Position numbers and translations under genes: made by a program | In this document: piece by piece, positions 25,984-34,748 of the stretch | Layout of the letters: the number at the start of each line of letters is the position of its first letter | Position numbering within the stretch: the first letter of the stretch is position 1 | Assembly: GCF_021030645.1 (NCBI RefSeq) | Contig: NZ_JACGCJ010000014.1 | Location: forward strand, 1 to 64,000 | Direction of reading: 5' to 3' | From: Agrilactobacillus fermenti | Lineage (GTDB): Bacteria; Bacillota; Bacilli; Lactobacillales; Lactobacillaceae | DNA length: 64,000 nucleotides | The notes under the pieces: model-generated | Database searches by the model: none | Told to the model about the DNA's origin: nothing | The model's input: only the letters and a program-made list of their open reading frames with translations

Positions 25984-26012
25984 AAAAAAGCCCCGCAACA
26001 GATGTGCGGGGC
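25984..26012 (-). terminator. Riboswitch-controlled terminator before ribD
   Basis: GCCCCGCA/TGCGGGGC stem with six T on the minus strand, ending 14 bases before the ribD start. With FMN bound upstream, this hairpin would form and stop transcription. Confidence 0.85.
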
Positions 26013-26095
26013 AAAAATTTTGAAAGCTAAATAAGATTTCGACATGGGTGTACCAAAATAAAAGTACACAAATCGTGCGAAACTACTTCCGTTTA

Positions 26096-26226
26096 TCTTC
26101 TTCTACCATCCAGACTTTACTGTCGGTCCCAGACTCACACTGGGTCCACCGCTACTCGCGGGTCACGGACTTCAACACTTCGTTGTCACCGTCGGTCGGG
26201 AATTACACCCTGCCCCGAAGAAATCT
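26096..26226 (-). ncRNA. FMN riboswitch (RFN element)
   Basis: The minus strand shows the conserved RFN blocks in order: CTTCGGGGCAGGGTG, AATTCCCGACCGACGGT, AGTCCGTGACCC, GGTGGACCCAGTGTGA, CTGGGACCGACAGTAAAGTC, TGGATGG and AGAAGA. It lies directly upstream of the terminator and ribD and represses riboflavin synthesis when FMN is plentiful. Confidence 0.97.
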
Positions 26227-26305
26227 ATTCAGTTGTCACGTATAAATGTATACTAATGATCACAAAGATGCAAGTATCAATTCTCAACAAACGTTTACTT
26301 CAAAA

Positions 26306-26348
26306 AAAGACCAACAAAGCTATTTTCCTAGCTCTGTTGGTCTTTCCC
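26306..26348. terminator. Terminator, copy 2 (behind the esterase gene)
   Basis: AAAAGACCAACAAAGCT and AGCTCTGTTGGTCTTT form the stem. Near-identical to the copy at 22432-22482; ends the leftward esterase transcript before the rib promoter region. Confidence 0.8.
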
Positions 26349-26363
26349 TTTTACCATAAATTA

Positions 26364-27254
26364 TTACCAAAGTCTCTTAGTGACGATTTTCTCACCTTGG
26401 ACTAACCCATTGTTCACAAAAGCATTGTAAATTTCTTGACCAAAATAAACGCTGCTATCCCGATTAAAATGGAAGTCATCGAGTAAATGACCACCCGACA
26501 TATCCACGCAATGAACGTTAGGATCTTCTTTGGCAATCTGGCGGATAGCCGCATCCACGGTAGCATCGTATTGACCGGATGTGTGGCTTACAGTGCCACA
26601 GAAAATTGGTAAAGTCACATTGCCAACAATCCCTCGGCAATAGGCAAAAACGGCTTTGAGATTACGATAATAATTATCAGCCGCCGTTGCTGAATAAGAA
26701 CGGCGATCAGATTCACCTTGATGCCACAACATGGCACGCACTTCAATTTGATGCTTCGCAGCACTCAAGCACTGCCGAACCAAATCATCAAAATGCTTTA
26801 ACAGTGAGGCATCAATATCTGGCAAAGTTTCATAATCCACTGTCCAACGATGGACATTATCACCGGTAGCATCGATAGAAGTACCGCCTTCAGACCATTT
26901 CATCACATAAATCTCTTGCTTAGCTAAAGTTGTCAGATAATGGTACGTCACCAAATCAAAGCCCCAACGATCTGAAGAAAGATCTGCTTGGGATAAAGCT
27001 GGCGAAAATTGTCCTTGTTCATGACCAGCGGAATAATTCGAACAATAGTGACAGTTGGTCATTGGCAGCTTGATATCACTTGGTAATTCTGCGATGGGCA
27101 CCCGACCATCAATATTAGACTGTCCGGCTGAAATGATGCCAAATTTCTTTGTTGCATCTATTTGTTTCGGTGCCGCCCCTTTGATATAAGCTTGTAATGC
27201 CGCTACATTTGCTTGTAAACTGGCTAATTGGTTCGTCAGCGTTTGTTCATTCAC
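26364..27254 (-). CDS. SGNH-type sialate O-acetylesterase-like protein
   Basis: A 296-residue esterase of the SASA/DUF303 group (carbohydrate esterase, SGNH fold). Nucleophile Ser46 sits in ISAGQSNIDG; MLWHQGESDRRSY is block III, and LDDFHFN near the C terminus supplies Asp and His. Residues 1-35 form a short coiled coil (LTNQLASLQANVAALQAYI). There is no signal peptide, so it is cytosolic or released otherwise. Such enzymes remove acetyl groups from sugars. Its 3' end and terminator are duplicated on the far side of the rib operon. Confidence 0.85.
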   Translation of the reverse strand: MNEQTLTNQLASLQANVAALQAYIKGAAPKQIDATKKFGIISAGQSNIDGRVPIAELPSDIKLPMTNCHYCSNYSAGHEQGQFSPALSQADLSSDRWGFDLVTYHYLTTLAKQEIYVMKWSEGGTSIDATGDNVHRWTVDYETLPDIDASLLKHFDDLVRQCLSAAKHQIEVRAMLWHQGESDRRSYSATAADNYYRNLKAVFAYCRGIVGNVTLPIFCGTVSHTSGQYDATVDAAIRQIAKEDPNVHCVDMSGGHLLDDFHFNRDSSVYFGQEIYNAFVNNGLVQGEKIVTKRLW

Positions 27255-27358
27255 TTTAAGTCACCTAACTTCATTAGATTTTGACTACGATCCAAGAAAA
27301 CACTTACATCTTTAATTCTAGAGACTTTAATCTCTAAAGCGACCCTTCAAAGTCGATA

Positions 27359-27398
27359 AAAACTCGTAAAAACTAGCACAATTTTTACGGGTTTTATT
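27359..27398. terminator. Terminator after pepN
   Basis: AAAACTCGTAAAAA and TTTTTACGGGTTTT form a stem with flanking A- and T-runs. It ends pepN on the minus strand, where a T-rich tract follows. Confidence 0.75.
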
Positions 27399-27413
27399 TA
27401 TTTTATACAGACA

Positions 27414-29942
27414 CTAGGCTTGCGCAATTGCTTGATTGACCGCAGCTTTTTCGGCTTCAATCAGGTTCACACGACTTTCAATGACTTTGATATCCATCTT
27501 AATTTCACGCGTCAAGCCAGGCGTATTCAATTTTGGTTCAAAGAAAGCTTTGAATTCTGCCAACCGTTCTGGTGTGTGGAAAATACCCGCAGTCACCGTG
27601 ATATAAGTGGTGAATTCCATATCGCCGCCCACGGTATCTTCCAACCATTGCCAATCATTACGGAGCCAGTCCCAAGCAGCTTGCTGCCCAGCATCGTTAG
27701 CCAAAACACCACGATACCAGCCGCGTAGATCCTGTGGTTTGATCGTATCGGCATCTTCAAAGTGACTGATCAATCGCTGCACTAATTCAGGATCAGTGGT
27801 GCTGGTCAAAGCAGCGCGAATGTCAGCTTTATAGCTGGCATCACTGGTTTGCCGATAAGCAGTTAATAATTGTTCAAAGCGTTCGGCACTACCATAATTT
27901 TTAACTTCATTCCGTAGGACAAACATGCGAATATCTGCGGGTAAAGCAGCTAAATCAGCTTTATTCGCAGTAAATAAATCATGGGCACTGGCAACAGCAG
28001 CAGCATTTTTCGCATATAAAGCCGCGCTCAAGACATATGGCCGGGTGAGCTGGTCATCGTTTGATTCTCCGGCTTGTGGCGTCCAGCCTAAACGCGCCAC
28101 TTGGGCTGCACTAAGTTTATCAAATAGGGCTTGTAGATGCTTTTCTTCAGCAGAATCGGGCGTCACGAATTTCTTCAAATTATTAGCGACTTGATACAAA
28201 GCTGCATTGACCACATTGGAATGACTATCCGCAAAGCGTGCCAACAGCGGTACCACGTCGGCGTAAGAGATTTGACCGCCTTCAGCTAATAACCGCTGAT
28301 CTTGTAACAAGGCTAGTTGATCAATGGCATCCAAATCACTTAAATGGTCCAAAATATCTTGTAATAAAGTAGCGTCATATTTCACAATAAAATGAGAATT
28401 ATTGCCTTGATTCAAGCGGAACGGTTGACCATTTTCGTCACGCAATTGCGCATAGTCCCCTAAAGTAACTTGCCTGTCGGCCATGATTTTTGGTGCGGCA
28501 GCATAGTTGCTATTCAATGGAATCTGCCATTTGCGGCCAGCATCTTGACCTTGGCCAATAAAGAATTGCTGCTGGGATAATGTCAGCTTGCCATTTTCCA
28601 CGGCAGCGGTAACAACAGGATAGCCAGGTTGTTCCAGCCAAGAATTCATGATTTCGCCCACATTCATCCCAGAGGCATCAGCCAAGGCAGCCCAGAGATT
28701 CGCACCTTTGGCATTGCCATATTGATGGGTGGCAAAATATTGCTTCAAGCCCTTGCGTAGCGCATCGTCACCTAATAAAGCCCGAACCATGACCAGCATC
28801 CGTGCACCTTTGGCATAGACGATGGCCCCATCAAACAAGGCATCGATCTCAGCTGGATCTTCCACAGCCACATGGACCGATTGCACGCCATCAGTCGCAT
28901 CCCGTTGTAAAGCTGAGGGAACGTCAGAGGTTTGGAACAACTCCCAAATATGCCAATCTGGTTGAATGGCATCGATTGCCACGTATTCCATCATATTGGC
29001 AAAACTTTCATTCAACCACAAATCATCCCACCACTGCATGGTTACCAAATCACCGAACCATTGATGCGCCAATTCATGGGCAATCACGGTAGCGACTAAT
29101 TGCTTCATTTCTAAAGCGGTATTATCAGGATCTAATAATAGGTAAGCTTCCCGATAAGTAACTAACCCCCAGTTTTCCATCGCACCAGCAGAAAAATCTG
29201 GTAAAGCTAATTGCCAAGAATGTGGCAGTGGATAAGGTGTTTGATAGAAATCTTCATAAAATTCGATCGAGCGTTTGGCAATATCCAAAGCAAAGTCTAA
29301 TTCTTTAGCTTGGTGTGCTTTTGTCCCGAACACGCCCACTTTGACCCCACTCTTAGTCGTGGTTGTTTTGCTTTGTAGATCACCAAAAGCAAAGGCCACC
29401 AGATAAGTTGACATCCGTACGGTGGTATCAAAATAATGTACGCCATTTTCAACTTTTTGCTCAGGCATATTGGCTAAGACCGTTTCGCCTGGCTGTTCAT
29501 CAAATTTGATGGCTAGATCAAATTTAGCTTTAGCTGCGGGCTCATCGATGCCTGGAAAAGCTTGGCGGGCAAAGTTCGTTTCAAATTGGGTTCCAATGAT
29601 CTGTTTCTTTTCACCATTGACTTCATAATAGGAAGGATAAATGCCCATCATTGAATCCGTCAGAGGTGCTTTGTAATCGACGATAATTGTGACTTCGCCA
29701 GTCTTTGGCACACTAAACCGCACGGCATCATGGTCATTATCCATTGTAAATTCAACAGAGGTGCCATCCACAGTGATCGTATTGATCTCTAAATACTTTT
29801 GATGCAGGGCAATTTTTTCAGCTTTAGCATTACCAGTAATCGTTGTTCGTCCACTAAATTGCTTGGTACCGCGATTGATATCTAAATAAATGTTATAGTG
29901 TGTCGGTTGGAAATATTCATAAAAGTGTGTTAATTCAGCCAT
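27414..29942 (-). CDS. pepN: Aminopeptidase N (M1 family)
   Basis: An 842-residue zinc metallopeptidase that removes N-terminal residues from peptides, a core enzyme of casein-derived peptide use in lactic acid bacteria; cytosolic. GAMEN (253-257) binds the peptide N terminus; HELAH (289-293) with Glu312 (LNESFANMMEY) bind zinc. Length matches lactobacillar PepN (about 844). AAAGGGGAAAATC precedes the ATG. A near-consensus promoter lies 32 bp upstream. Single gene with its own terminator. Confidence 0.97.
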   Translation of the reverse strand: MAELTHFYEYFQPTHYNIYLDINRGTKQFSGRTTITGNAKAEKIALHQKYLEINTITVDGTSVEFTMDNDHDAVRFSVPKTGEVTIIVDYKAPLTDSMMGIYPSYYEVNGEKKQIIGTQFETNFARQAFPGIDEPAAKAKFDLAIKFDEQPGETVLANMPEQKVENGVHYFDTTVRMSTYLVAFAFGDLQSKTTTTKSGVKVGVFGTKAHQAKELDFALDIAKRSIEFYEDFYQTPYPLPHSWQLALPDFSAGAMENWGLVTYREAYLLLDPDNTALEMKQLVATVIAHELAHQWFGDLVTMQWWDDLWLNESFANMMEYVAIDAIQPDWHIWELFQTSDVPSALQRDATDGVQSVHVAVEDPAEIDALFDGAIVYAKGARMLVMVRALLGDDALRKGLKQYFATHQYGNAKGANLWAALADASGMNVGEIMNSWLEQPGYPVVTAAVENGKLTLSQQQFFIGQGQDAGRKWQIPLNSNYAAAPKIMADRQVTLGDYAQLRDENGQPFRLNQGNNSHFIVKYDATLLQDILDHLSDLDAIDQLALLQDQRLLAEGGQISYADVVPLLARFADSHSNVVNAALYQVANNLKKFVTPDSAEEKHLQALFDKLSAAQVARLGWTPQAGESNDDQLTRPYVLSAALYAKNAAAVASAHDLFTANKADLAALPADIRMFVLRNEVKNYGSAERFEQLLTAYRQTSDASYKADIRAALTSTTDPELVQRLISHFEDADTIKPQDLRGWYRGVLANDAGQQAAWDWLRNDWQWLEDTVGGDMEFTTYITVTAGIFHTPERLAEFKAFFEPKLNTPGLTREIKMDIKVIESRVNLIEAEKAAVNQAIAQA

Positions 29943-29973
29943 GATTTTCCCCTTTGCTTTGTAAGATACGTAT

Positions 29974-30002
29974 ATTATACGCTAGAGTGATGTGTGGGAC
30001 AA
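29974..30002 (-). promoter_or_regulatory. Sigma-A promoter of pepN
   Basis: On the minus strand -35 TTGTCC and -10 TATAAT are 17 bases apart, with the start codon 32 bases downstream of the -10. Confidence 0.7.
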
Positions 30003-30046
30003 AAATAGCTATCTTTAGATAACTTAATTGTCTTAAATTATTCAAA

Positions 30047-30418
30047 TTACACGTTTTTAATTCGAATAATTGTCAAGCTAGTAATCATCTTTTCCAGGTT
30101 TTTTAATGCTTCTGTATCTGTCAAGTCAATGTCGATCTGCAATGTATCGTTATTCATGTTGTGTAACATAGTAATTAACCGCTCGTCTTTAATTTTGAAG
30201 TGCTGATTTTCTTGCTTGTAACGACGTAATCGTGCTGATAAATAATAGATGTCAGTCAATTTCTTTAGTAATTGTAATCCTGTTTCATTCGTCATTGCGA
30301 CTATTACATCAACATCTCTAGTATATTCATATAATGTCAGCGTAATGCGTACAGTTGTATTTGTCAGATGTGCGTTTATATCGTTGTTTAGCTGTTCTAA
30401 ATTTATTTGCTTTGTCAT
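30047..30418 (-). CDS. Hypothetical protein
   Basis: 123 residues from the ATG at 30418 (the frame is open to 30490). It is charged and helical, with VRITLTLYEYTRDVDVIVAM, LLKKLTDIYYLSARLRRYKQ and LTDTEALKNLEKMITSLTI. No membrane segment or known motif. A perfect 14-bp palindrome, AGCTCGCGCGAGCT (30465-30478), lies upstream of this start. The region is more AT-rich than pepN, which suggests acquired DNA. Ribosome sites are weak for every start. Function unknown. Confidence 0.5.
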   Translation of the reverse strand: MTKQINLEQLNNDINAHLTNTTVRITLTLYEYTRDVDVIVAMTNETGLQLLKKLTDIYYLSARLRRYKQENQHFKIKDERLITMLHNMNNDTLQIDIDLTDTEALKNLEKMITSLTIIRIKNV

Positions 30419-30490
30419 GTTCTTTCGCTCACTAACATCGCGTCGACTACGATTAGTTTTTTTAAGCTCGCGCGAGCTCATACTTAACAT

Positions 30491-30989
30491 AACAATTCAA
30501 TTTAATATCGCGAAATTATTTTTTTACTTATTACTGACTACACAATAATGTATAACTAAATAAGCGAATGAAGCTCTTTGTCTATTTAGTTTTCGTATAC
30601 ATTTTAAAACTAGCTAAATTACTGCTGTTACAATGTTCAGTATGTTTATTGAATATTTTGTCAGTGTGTAGACATAATTGTACTACTAAGTTACTAAAAC
30701 ATATTTGCGACTAAATCAGATTTTTCTTAACTTTTTGTACTTTAAGCTTGCTTTACATAAATCGTTTATAAATCGAGTATTAAGCCCGATATCTCAGTAC
30801 GTAGCGCAATATTTCCATAAAACCCATTCTTGGTCATTCTAGGCATTATACTCACTATTTTTAGATAACCAGCAACATCATATTAAGTACGTTGAATTCA
30901 ATCAAGAGTTGCACAAAAAATCGTGATTCTCAGATGTACAATATTTCTGAAAACCACGATTTTGTTGTATTGCCTTAGTTTACCAACAA
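30491..30989. other. AT-rich gene-free interval with one terminator-like hairpin
   Basis: No ORF is convincing. The only structure is at 30914-30966, where AAAAAATCGTG and CACGATTTTGTTG plus TCAGA/TCTGA form a terminator-like stem, suited to ending the leftward yjdF transcript. The rest is AT-rich, without recognisable RNA genes. Confidence 0.5.
30914..30966. terminator. Terminator after the yjdF pseudogene
   Basis: AAAAAATCGTG pairs with CACGATTTT, and TCAGA with TCTGA inside; A- and T-runs flank the stem. Confidence 0.65.
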
Positions 30990-31403
30990 CTAATGTCCCT
31001 TATGTTTCTGTAACTTTTTTGCTTGCCTCTGCTGAAACCGTGCCTGTTGTTCAGCTAAGCGATTTGCTTTTGTAGTGTGTCGGCGATCGACGCGTTTGAT
31101 CTCTCGTTCTGCTTGCATCGCCGCTTGAGCTTTGGTTGAAAGTACTGGTTTCTCACGTGACTTACGAGCTAAACGTTGCTGTCTTTTAGGATTGATATAA
31201 TGCTGCTGTTTTTGCCCAGTAATTGCTGAAACACAAGGTACAGAATCCCATTCAGCTAGTAACCGCTGATTTACAAAAGCTAATACCTCTGCATCTTTAG
31301 GCTCTGGCCCAAAAACATGTTTCCAAACCTATACTTGTTTAGCGCACTGTACCTCAACTAAACCACACCAAAAGCTGCCATCAAAGAAAATTGTTAATTT
31401 CAT
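30990..31403 (-). pseudogene. yjdF: YjdF family (DUF2992) gene with an in-frame stop
   Basis: The minus strand from the ATG at 31403 (GGAGGGGTCATC before it) reads MKLTIFFDGSFWCGLVEV... then a TAG at codon 25 (31329-31331), then VFGPEPKDAEVLAFVNQRLL, NPKRQQRLARKS, STKAQAAMQAEREIKR and a basic Lys/Gln tail ending KHKGH. This is the YjdF/DUF2992 pattern over its whole length (about 137 codons). YjdF in other Firmicutes is controlled by a riboswitch sensing azaaromatic compounds; only 48 bp separate this gene from its upstream neighbour, so no such RNA can lie there. Confidence 0.85.
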
Positions 31404-31451
31404 GATGACCCCTCCTTTTTGTAAATTGCACTGGACGACCTGGAGGGAAGG

Positions 31452-31865
31452 TTACTGACACGATAAATGTGCTGTCAAATCAGGGTCAAAGCCGTGCATG
31501 CGTTGAATATACGCCATTGGTGCCTGCTGATACGTCAGATAATGCATCTTAGAAAAATGAAACTCAAAAGCAACAGGTGCTTCAAAGTGAACAACTTGTT
31601 TGGCTAATAAAATATGAAATTCGAGTCCTTTGCGTGGCGCCAATGGCCAGAGTTTTTTCAAGGTCCAAGTCATCAGCCGCAATTTTTCACTGGTGGTTAA
31701 AGGTCGGTGAACAACGACCAAATAATCTAAATCGCTGCTGACTTCCTGGTATCCCCCCAAAACGTAGGAACCGTGCAAGTAGATGCCTACCAAGTTATCA
31801 GCTAAAACCTGTCGATAACCAAGACGCAATAGTTTCAACAACCGCGCTGTTCGTGTCATTGACAT
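31452..31865 (-). CDS. Nucleotidyltransferase, aadA-like N-terminal domain, truncated
   Basis: About 137 residues. GIYLHGSYVLGGYQEVSSDLDYLVVV contains the Gly-Ser and Asp-x-Asp metal site of aminoglycoside (ANT(3'')/ANT(9)) adenylyltransferases; FEFHFSKMHYLTYQQAP and DPDLTAHL match the end of their N-terminal domain. The C-terminal all-helical half (about 120 residues) is absent, so resistance activity is doubtful. It lies directly downstream of the DHA2 efflux gene. Several ATG codons compete for the start (31868, 31865, 31859). Confidence 0.7.
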   Translation of the reverse strand: MSMTRTARLLKLLRLGYRQVLADNLVGIYLHGSYVLGGYQEVSSDLDYLVVVHRPLTTSEKLRLMTWTLKKLWPLAPRKGLEFHILLAKQVVHFEAPVAFEFHFSKMHYLTYQQAPMAYIQRMHGFDPDLTAHLSCQ

Positions 31866-31890
31866 CATCCCTATCAATTACTTTGTACGA

Positions 31891-33363
31891 TTATTCAACA
31901 ACTTTTTTATTTTTGTCAACTAGGTTGAGCCAAATAATCAGTAGAAATAACACAACTGCACCTAAAAAGACCCAATGCATGCCAGCCAAGATGATCTGTT
32001 GTAAAGCTTGTGACTCAGTCTGGCTTAAAGCCAAATGATGTTGCTGACTGATAAATTGATTGACCATAGTAAAGTGAATGCTCGCATATCTTGTCAACGC
32101 ATGATTGATTGCTAGATTGAACAGCAAGCCGAACACCCCAGTCATAATTGTTTGCCCCAAAGTGCGCCCCAATGTCAACATGGCAGATGCCGTCCCCAGG
32201 TGATCAGCTGCTACCACGCGTTGGGCAACTAGCGTATTCATCGTAATCACAATGCCTAACCCAGCGCCAGTCACACCAGCAATCAAATAAAAACCGACGA
32301 TTTTAAAACTAGCACCGACAAACACCAGCGGTATGTAAACGACCAGTTGTAAACAAACAATTGGTAGAGTGATCCGTTTCGGTGACCAGCGTTTGATCAA
32401 CGGGCCTACAAAAAAGGACGTAACCAGCCACAACACGGGACTGGGCGTAATGGCTAATCCAGCCACCGCGGCGGAAACATGATAAATGGCTTGTAACCAA
32501 ATCGGAAAATAGGTTTGAAATCCGATTTGAACACCGCTCAGCAATAATGCCGTTAAAATTTGAATGGTAAACAACGGTTGTTTGAATAAATTTAAGGGCA
32601 TGATTGGCTCTTGCACCCGTTGCTCAACAATATAAAATAGAAAACCACTTATCAGCGTGATCACCATTAAACCGATAATCAACCCTAGTTGTAACTTAAC
32701 ATTCCCTAAATTTTGAAATAAAAGCAACAAACTTAACAACGTGAGCGATAATAGACCAATACCTGGATAGTCCAGCTTTAGATGTTGTTTTGTACGCGTG
32801 GGTTCTTTCAAGCCCACACTGACCAATATTAAAACCAAAATACCTAAAGGAACATTGATAAAAAATACCCAATGCCAGTTTAGTTTAGCCACGATGACCC
32901 CACCAACTAATGGGCCTAATAAAGCTGAAATGCCCCAAGCCGTGTTATTTAAGGCCATCATATTCGCCCGTTGCTGATAATCAAACAAATCCGCGATAAT
33001 CGTGAAGGTGATCGGCATAATTGCGCCAGCACCAATGCCTTGCAGTGCCCGACATAAAATCAAAATGATTATATTAGGCGCCACACCACATAAAAAAGAA
33101 CCAAGTGAAAAAACAATTAAACCACTGATAAATATTGGCTTACGGCCAATGTTATCGGCCAACTTACCATAAATCGGCGTACTGATTGCCGTCGTCAATA
33201 AATAAACAGCAAAAATCCAACTTTGTAGGGCGAGACCATTTAACTGACTGATAATTGTAGGCAAAGCTGTGGTGACGATGGTTGTTTCAACTGATGTCAT
33301 AAAAGTGGCGATGAATATCGCCGCCACGATCCAAGTGCGTTTGGTCTTTGGTGCTTTAGACAA
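31891..33363 (-). CDS. MFS transporter, DHA2 (EmrB/QacA) family
   Basis: 490 residues with about 14 hydrophobic helices. The DHA2 motifs are visible: TTIVTTALPTII in helix 1, GKLADNIGRKPIF (motif A), LCRALQGIGAGAIMPITF (motif B) and AWGISALLGPLVGGVI (motif C). It exports drugs or toxic compounds by proton antiport. The start is a TTG at 33363 after GAAGGAAG. It is 62 bp downstream of an ArsR-family gene on the same strand, the likely regulator. Confidence 0.9.
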   Translation of the reverse strand: MSKAPKTKRTWIVAAIFIATFMTSVETTIVTTALPTIISQLNGLALQSWIFAVYLLTTAISTPIYGKLADNIGRKPIFISGLIVFSLGSFLCGVAPNIIILILCRALQGIGAGAIMPITFTIIADLFDYQQRANMMALNNTAWGISALLGPLVGGVIVAKLNWHWVFFINVPLGILVLILVSVGLKEPTRTKQHLKLDYPGIGLLSLTLLSLLLLFQNLGNVKLQLGLIIGLMVITLISGFLFYIVEQRVQEPIMPLNLFKQPLFTIQILTALLLSGVQIGFQTYFPIWLQAIYHVSAAVAGLAITPSPVLWLVTSFFVGPLIKRWSPKRITLPIVCLQLVVYIPLVFVGASFKIVGFYLIAGVTGAGLGIVITMNTLVAQRVVAADHLGTASAMLTLGRTLGQTIMTGVFGLLFNLAINHALTRYASIHFTMVNQFISQQHHLALSQTESQALQQIILAGMHWVFLGAVVLFLLIIWLNLVDKNKKVVE

Positions 33364-33425
33364 ATTACCGCTTCCTTCATGTTATTCGATAATCATCGAA
33401 CTAAGGCTTAAAAATAAACTGGATT

Positions 33426-33710
33426 CTATAAGGAATCCAGAAAGCCAGGCAAATATTTGGCAAACGTCTGTTGATTCAGTGACAGATACTTACTCTGTGC
33501 TGCTTTTCGAGTATGTGTCAAGCCCACCGCACGCAATAATTTGAAGTGATATGAGACAGTTGACTTGCTAACAGATAACTTCTCACCCACCTCTCCGCAA
33601 GTCATTTCGCGACCACTTTGGTACAAAATCCGAATCATGCGCAATCGATTAGGATCAGACAATACCTTAAATATTTCCGACCTTTTCAAATCTTCTTGTT
33701 CGATATTCAT
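33426..33710 (-). CDS. ArsR-family HTH regulator
   Basis: A 94-residue winged-helix repressor. IFKVLSDPNRLRMIRILYQSG is the ArsR N-terminal helix pair, and LSVSKSTVSYHFKLLRAVGL the recognition helix. No metal-binding Cys pair of the ELCVCDL type (CGEVGEKL has one Cys), so the effector is unclear. The frame extends to 34001, but that extension is antisense to the BRCT gene; the ATG at 33710 fits the family length. It heads the efflux cluster and is probably autoregulatory. Confidence 0.88.
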   Translation of the reverse strand: MNIEQEDLKRSEIFKVLSDPNRLRMIRILYQSGREMTCGEVGEKLSVSKSTVSYHFKLLRAVGLTHTRKAAQSKYLSLNQQTFAKYLPGFLDSL

Positions 33711-33816
33711 AAAACTACCGTACCCCTTTTTGCACTGAGATGCAAATCCAATATTCCCCTTGTTTACAATTAGTATTATGATTAACTTAATAGCAAACGA
33801 AATGTGAGGTATCGAG

Positions 33817-34098
33817 ATGGATCTAACCAGAATGCAAATTGCTTTTACCGGTAAACTGAGAACCATGACCCATAAACAAGCCATTGATTTGGCACGTGCT
33901 TTAGGGGCTTTCCCCCACAATCGCCCCGTCAAAACAACCCAAGTCGTTATTTCCGGCATTATTGAAAAACCCATGGACGAAGCACTGACTACTGAAAACA
34001 TGACTTACGCCGAAAACAATGCTTTGCAAGTGATCAATGAAAAGGACTTTTTGCTATGGTGTCAGCAGAAAGTCCAAGGTTATTTGAATAATATTTAA
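33817..34098 (+). CDS. Stand-alone BRCT-domain protein
   Basis: A 93-residue protein that is essentially one BRCT domain: MQIAFTGKLRTMTHKQAIDLARALGA (strand 1, helix 1), TTQVVISG (strand 3) and a C-terminal helix with the conserved Trp (DFLLWCQQ). BRCT domains bind DNA ends or phosphopeptides and usually occur inside NAD-dependent DNA ligase or polymerase proteins. Here no catalytic domain accompanies it. GAGGTATCGAG precedes the ATG. Divergent from the ArsR gene. Role unknown, possibly DNA repair. Confidence 0.75.
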   Translation: MDLTRMQIAFTGKLRTMTHKQAIDLARALGAFPHNRPVKTTQVVISGIIEKPMDEALTTENMTYAENNALQVINEKDFLLWCQQKVQGYLNNI

Positions 34099-34107
34099 TT
34101 TATTTTG

Positions 34108-34743
34108 TTAGCCGATAGAATGACTTGTCCAAACACCTTTTACGGAAATAACTAAAATACCAGCGATAATTAAAGCCGTCAGCAGCTGTGAAACGATTGC
34201 CGCGAAGAACAAACTGATCAATAGCGCCCAGCCACCAAAGAACATCGTATAGCCTAGTTGACGCCGGGCCCTTAGCCAACTAGCTTTTGACTTGAAGGTA
34301 AAAAATAAATGTGTTGCCTGTTGGCTCTCAAACTCAACGGTGGGCAAATAATTACCAATGGCGATAAAAATCAACGCAACTAAGAAAATAATAATACGAC
34401 GTACATCAACCCCAGTTCCCAAATTATAAAAAATTGTCACAAGATAGCCGACAATACTGATAATCGGGATAATTGAAAAATAAACCACTTGCATACGAGG
34501 ATTGCCAAATTGCTGAGCCCCTTTAAAATGATAAATGCCTATCATCAATAGTTGCAACAGTAACATTAACCCTAATATTCCAAAAACAGCGAACGGTTTG
34601 GTGACAAAGCCATTCGGTGTATTATCGACGCCAAAATGGATAGCCATTTTGTTCGGCAATTGCTGATAAAAGATAATACCAAATACAATTGGTAAGATTG
34701 TTAAAATACTGCTGATCCAATAGAATCTGCTTAGGTGTTTCAT
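34108..34743 (-). CDS. SdpI-like membrane protein (DUF1648)
   Basis: A 211-residue protein with six helices. The N-terminal LPNKMAIHFGVDNTPNGFVTK is the DUF1648 motif, and the C-terminal half (FTFKSKASWLRARRQLGYT) matches the SdpI/YhfL fold. In Bacillus subtilis SdpI gives immunity to the SdpC toxin and sequesters SdpR at the membrane. It is 5 bp downstream of the sdpR-like gene. No SdpC-like toxin gene is seen nearby, so it may answer foreign toxins or serve another stress. Confidence 0.82.
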   Translation of the reverse strand: MKHLSRFYWISSILTILPIVFGIIFYQQLPNKMAIHFGVDNTPNGFVTKPFAVFGILGLMLLLQLLMIGIYHFKGAQQFGNPRMQVVYFSIIPIISIVGYLVTIFYNLGTGVDVRRIIIFLVALIFIAIGNYLPTVEFESQQATHLFFTFKSKASWLRARRQLGYTMFFGGWALLISLFFAAIVSQLLTALIIAGILVISVKGVWTSHSIG

Positions 34744-34748
34744 GATTA

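Noticed and set aside
31404..31451. Possible yjdF riboswitch before the yjdF pseudogene
   Set aside because: Only 48 bp separate it from the preceding gene, too short for the known motif, and no matching stem is seen.
33711..34001. N-terminal extension of the ArsR frame
   Set aside because: It is antisense to the BRCT gene and gives an unrelated 97-residue extension; the ATG at 33710 matches family length.
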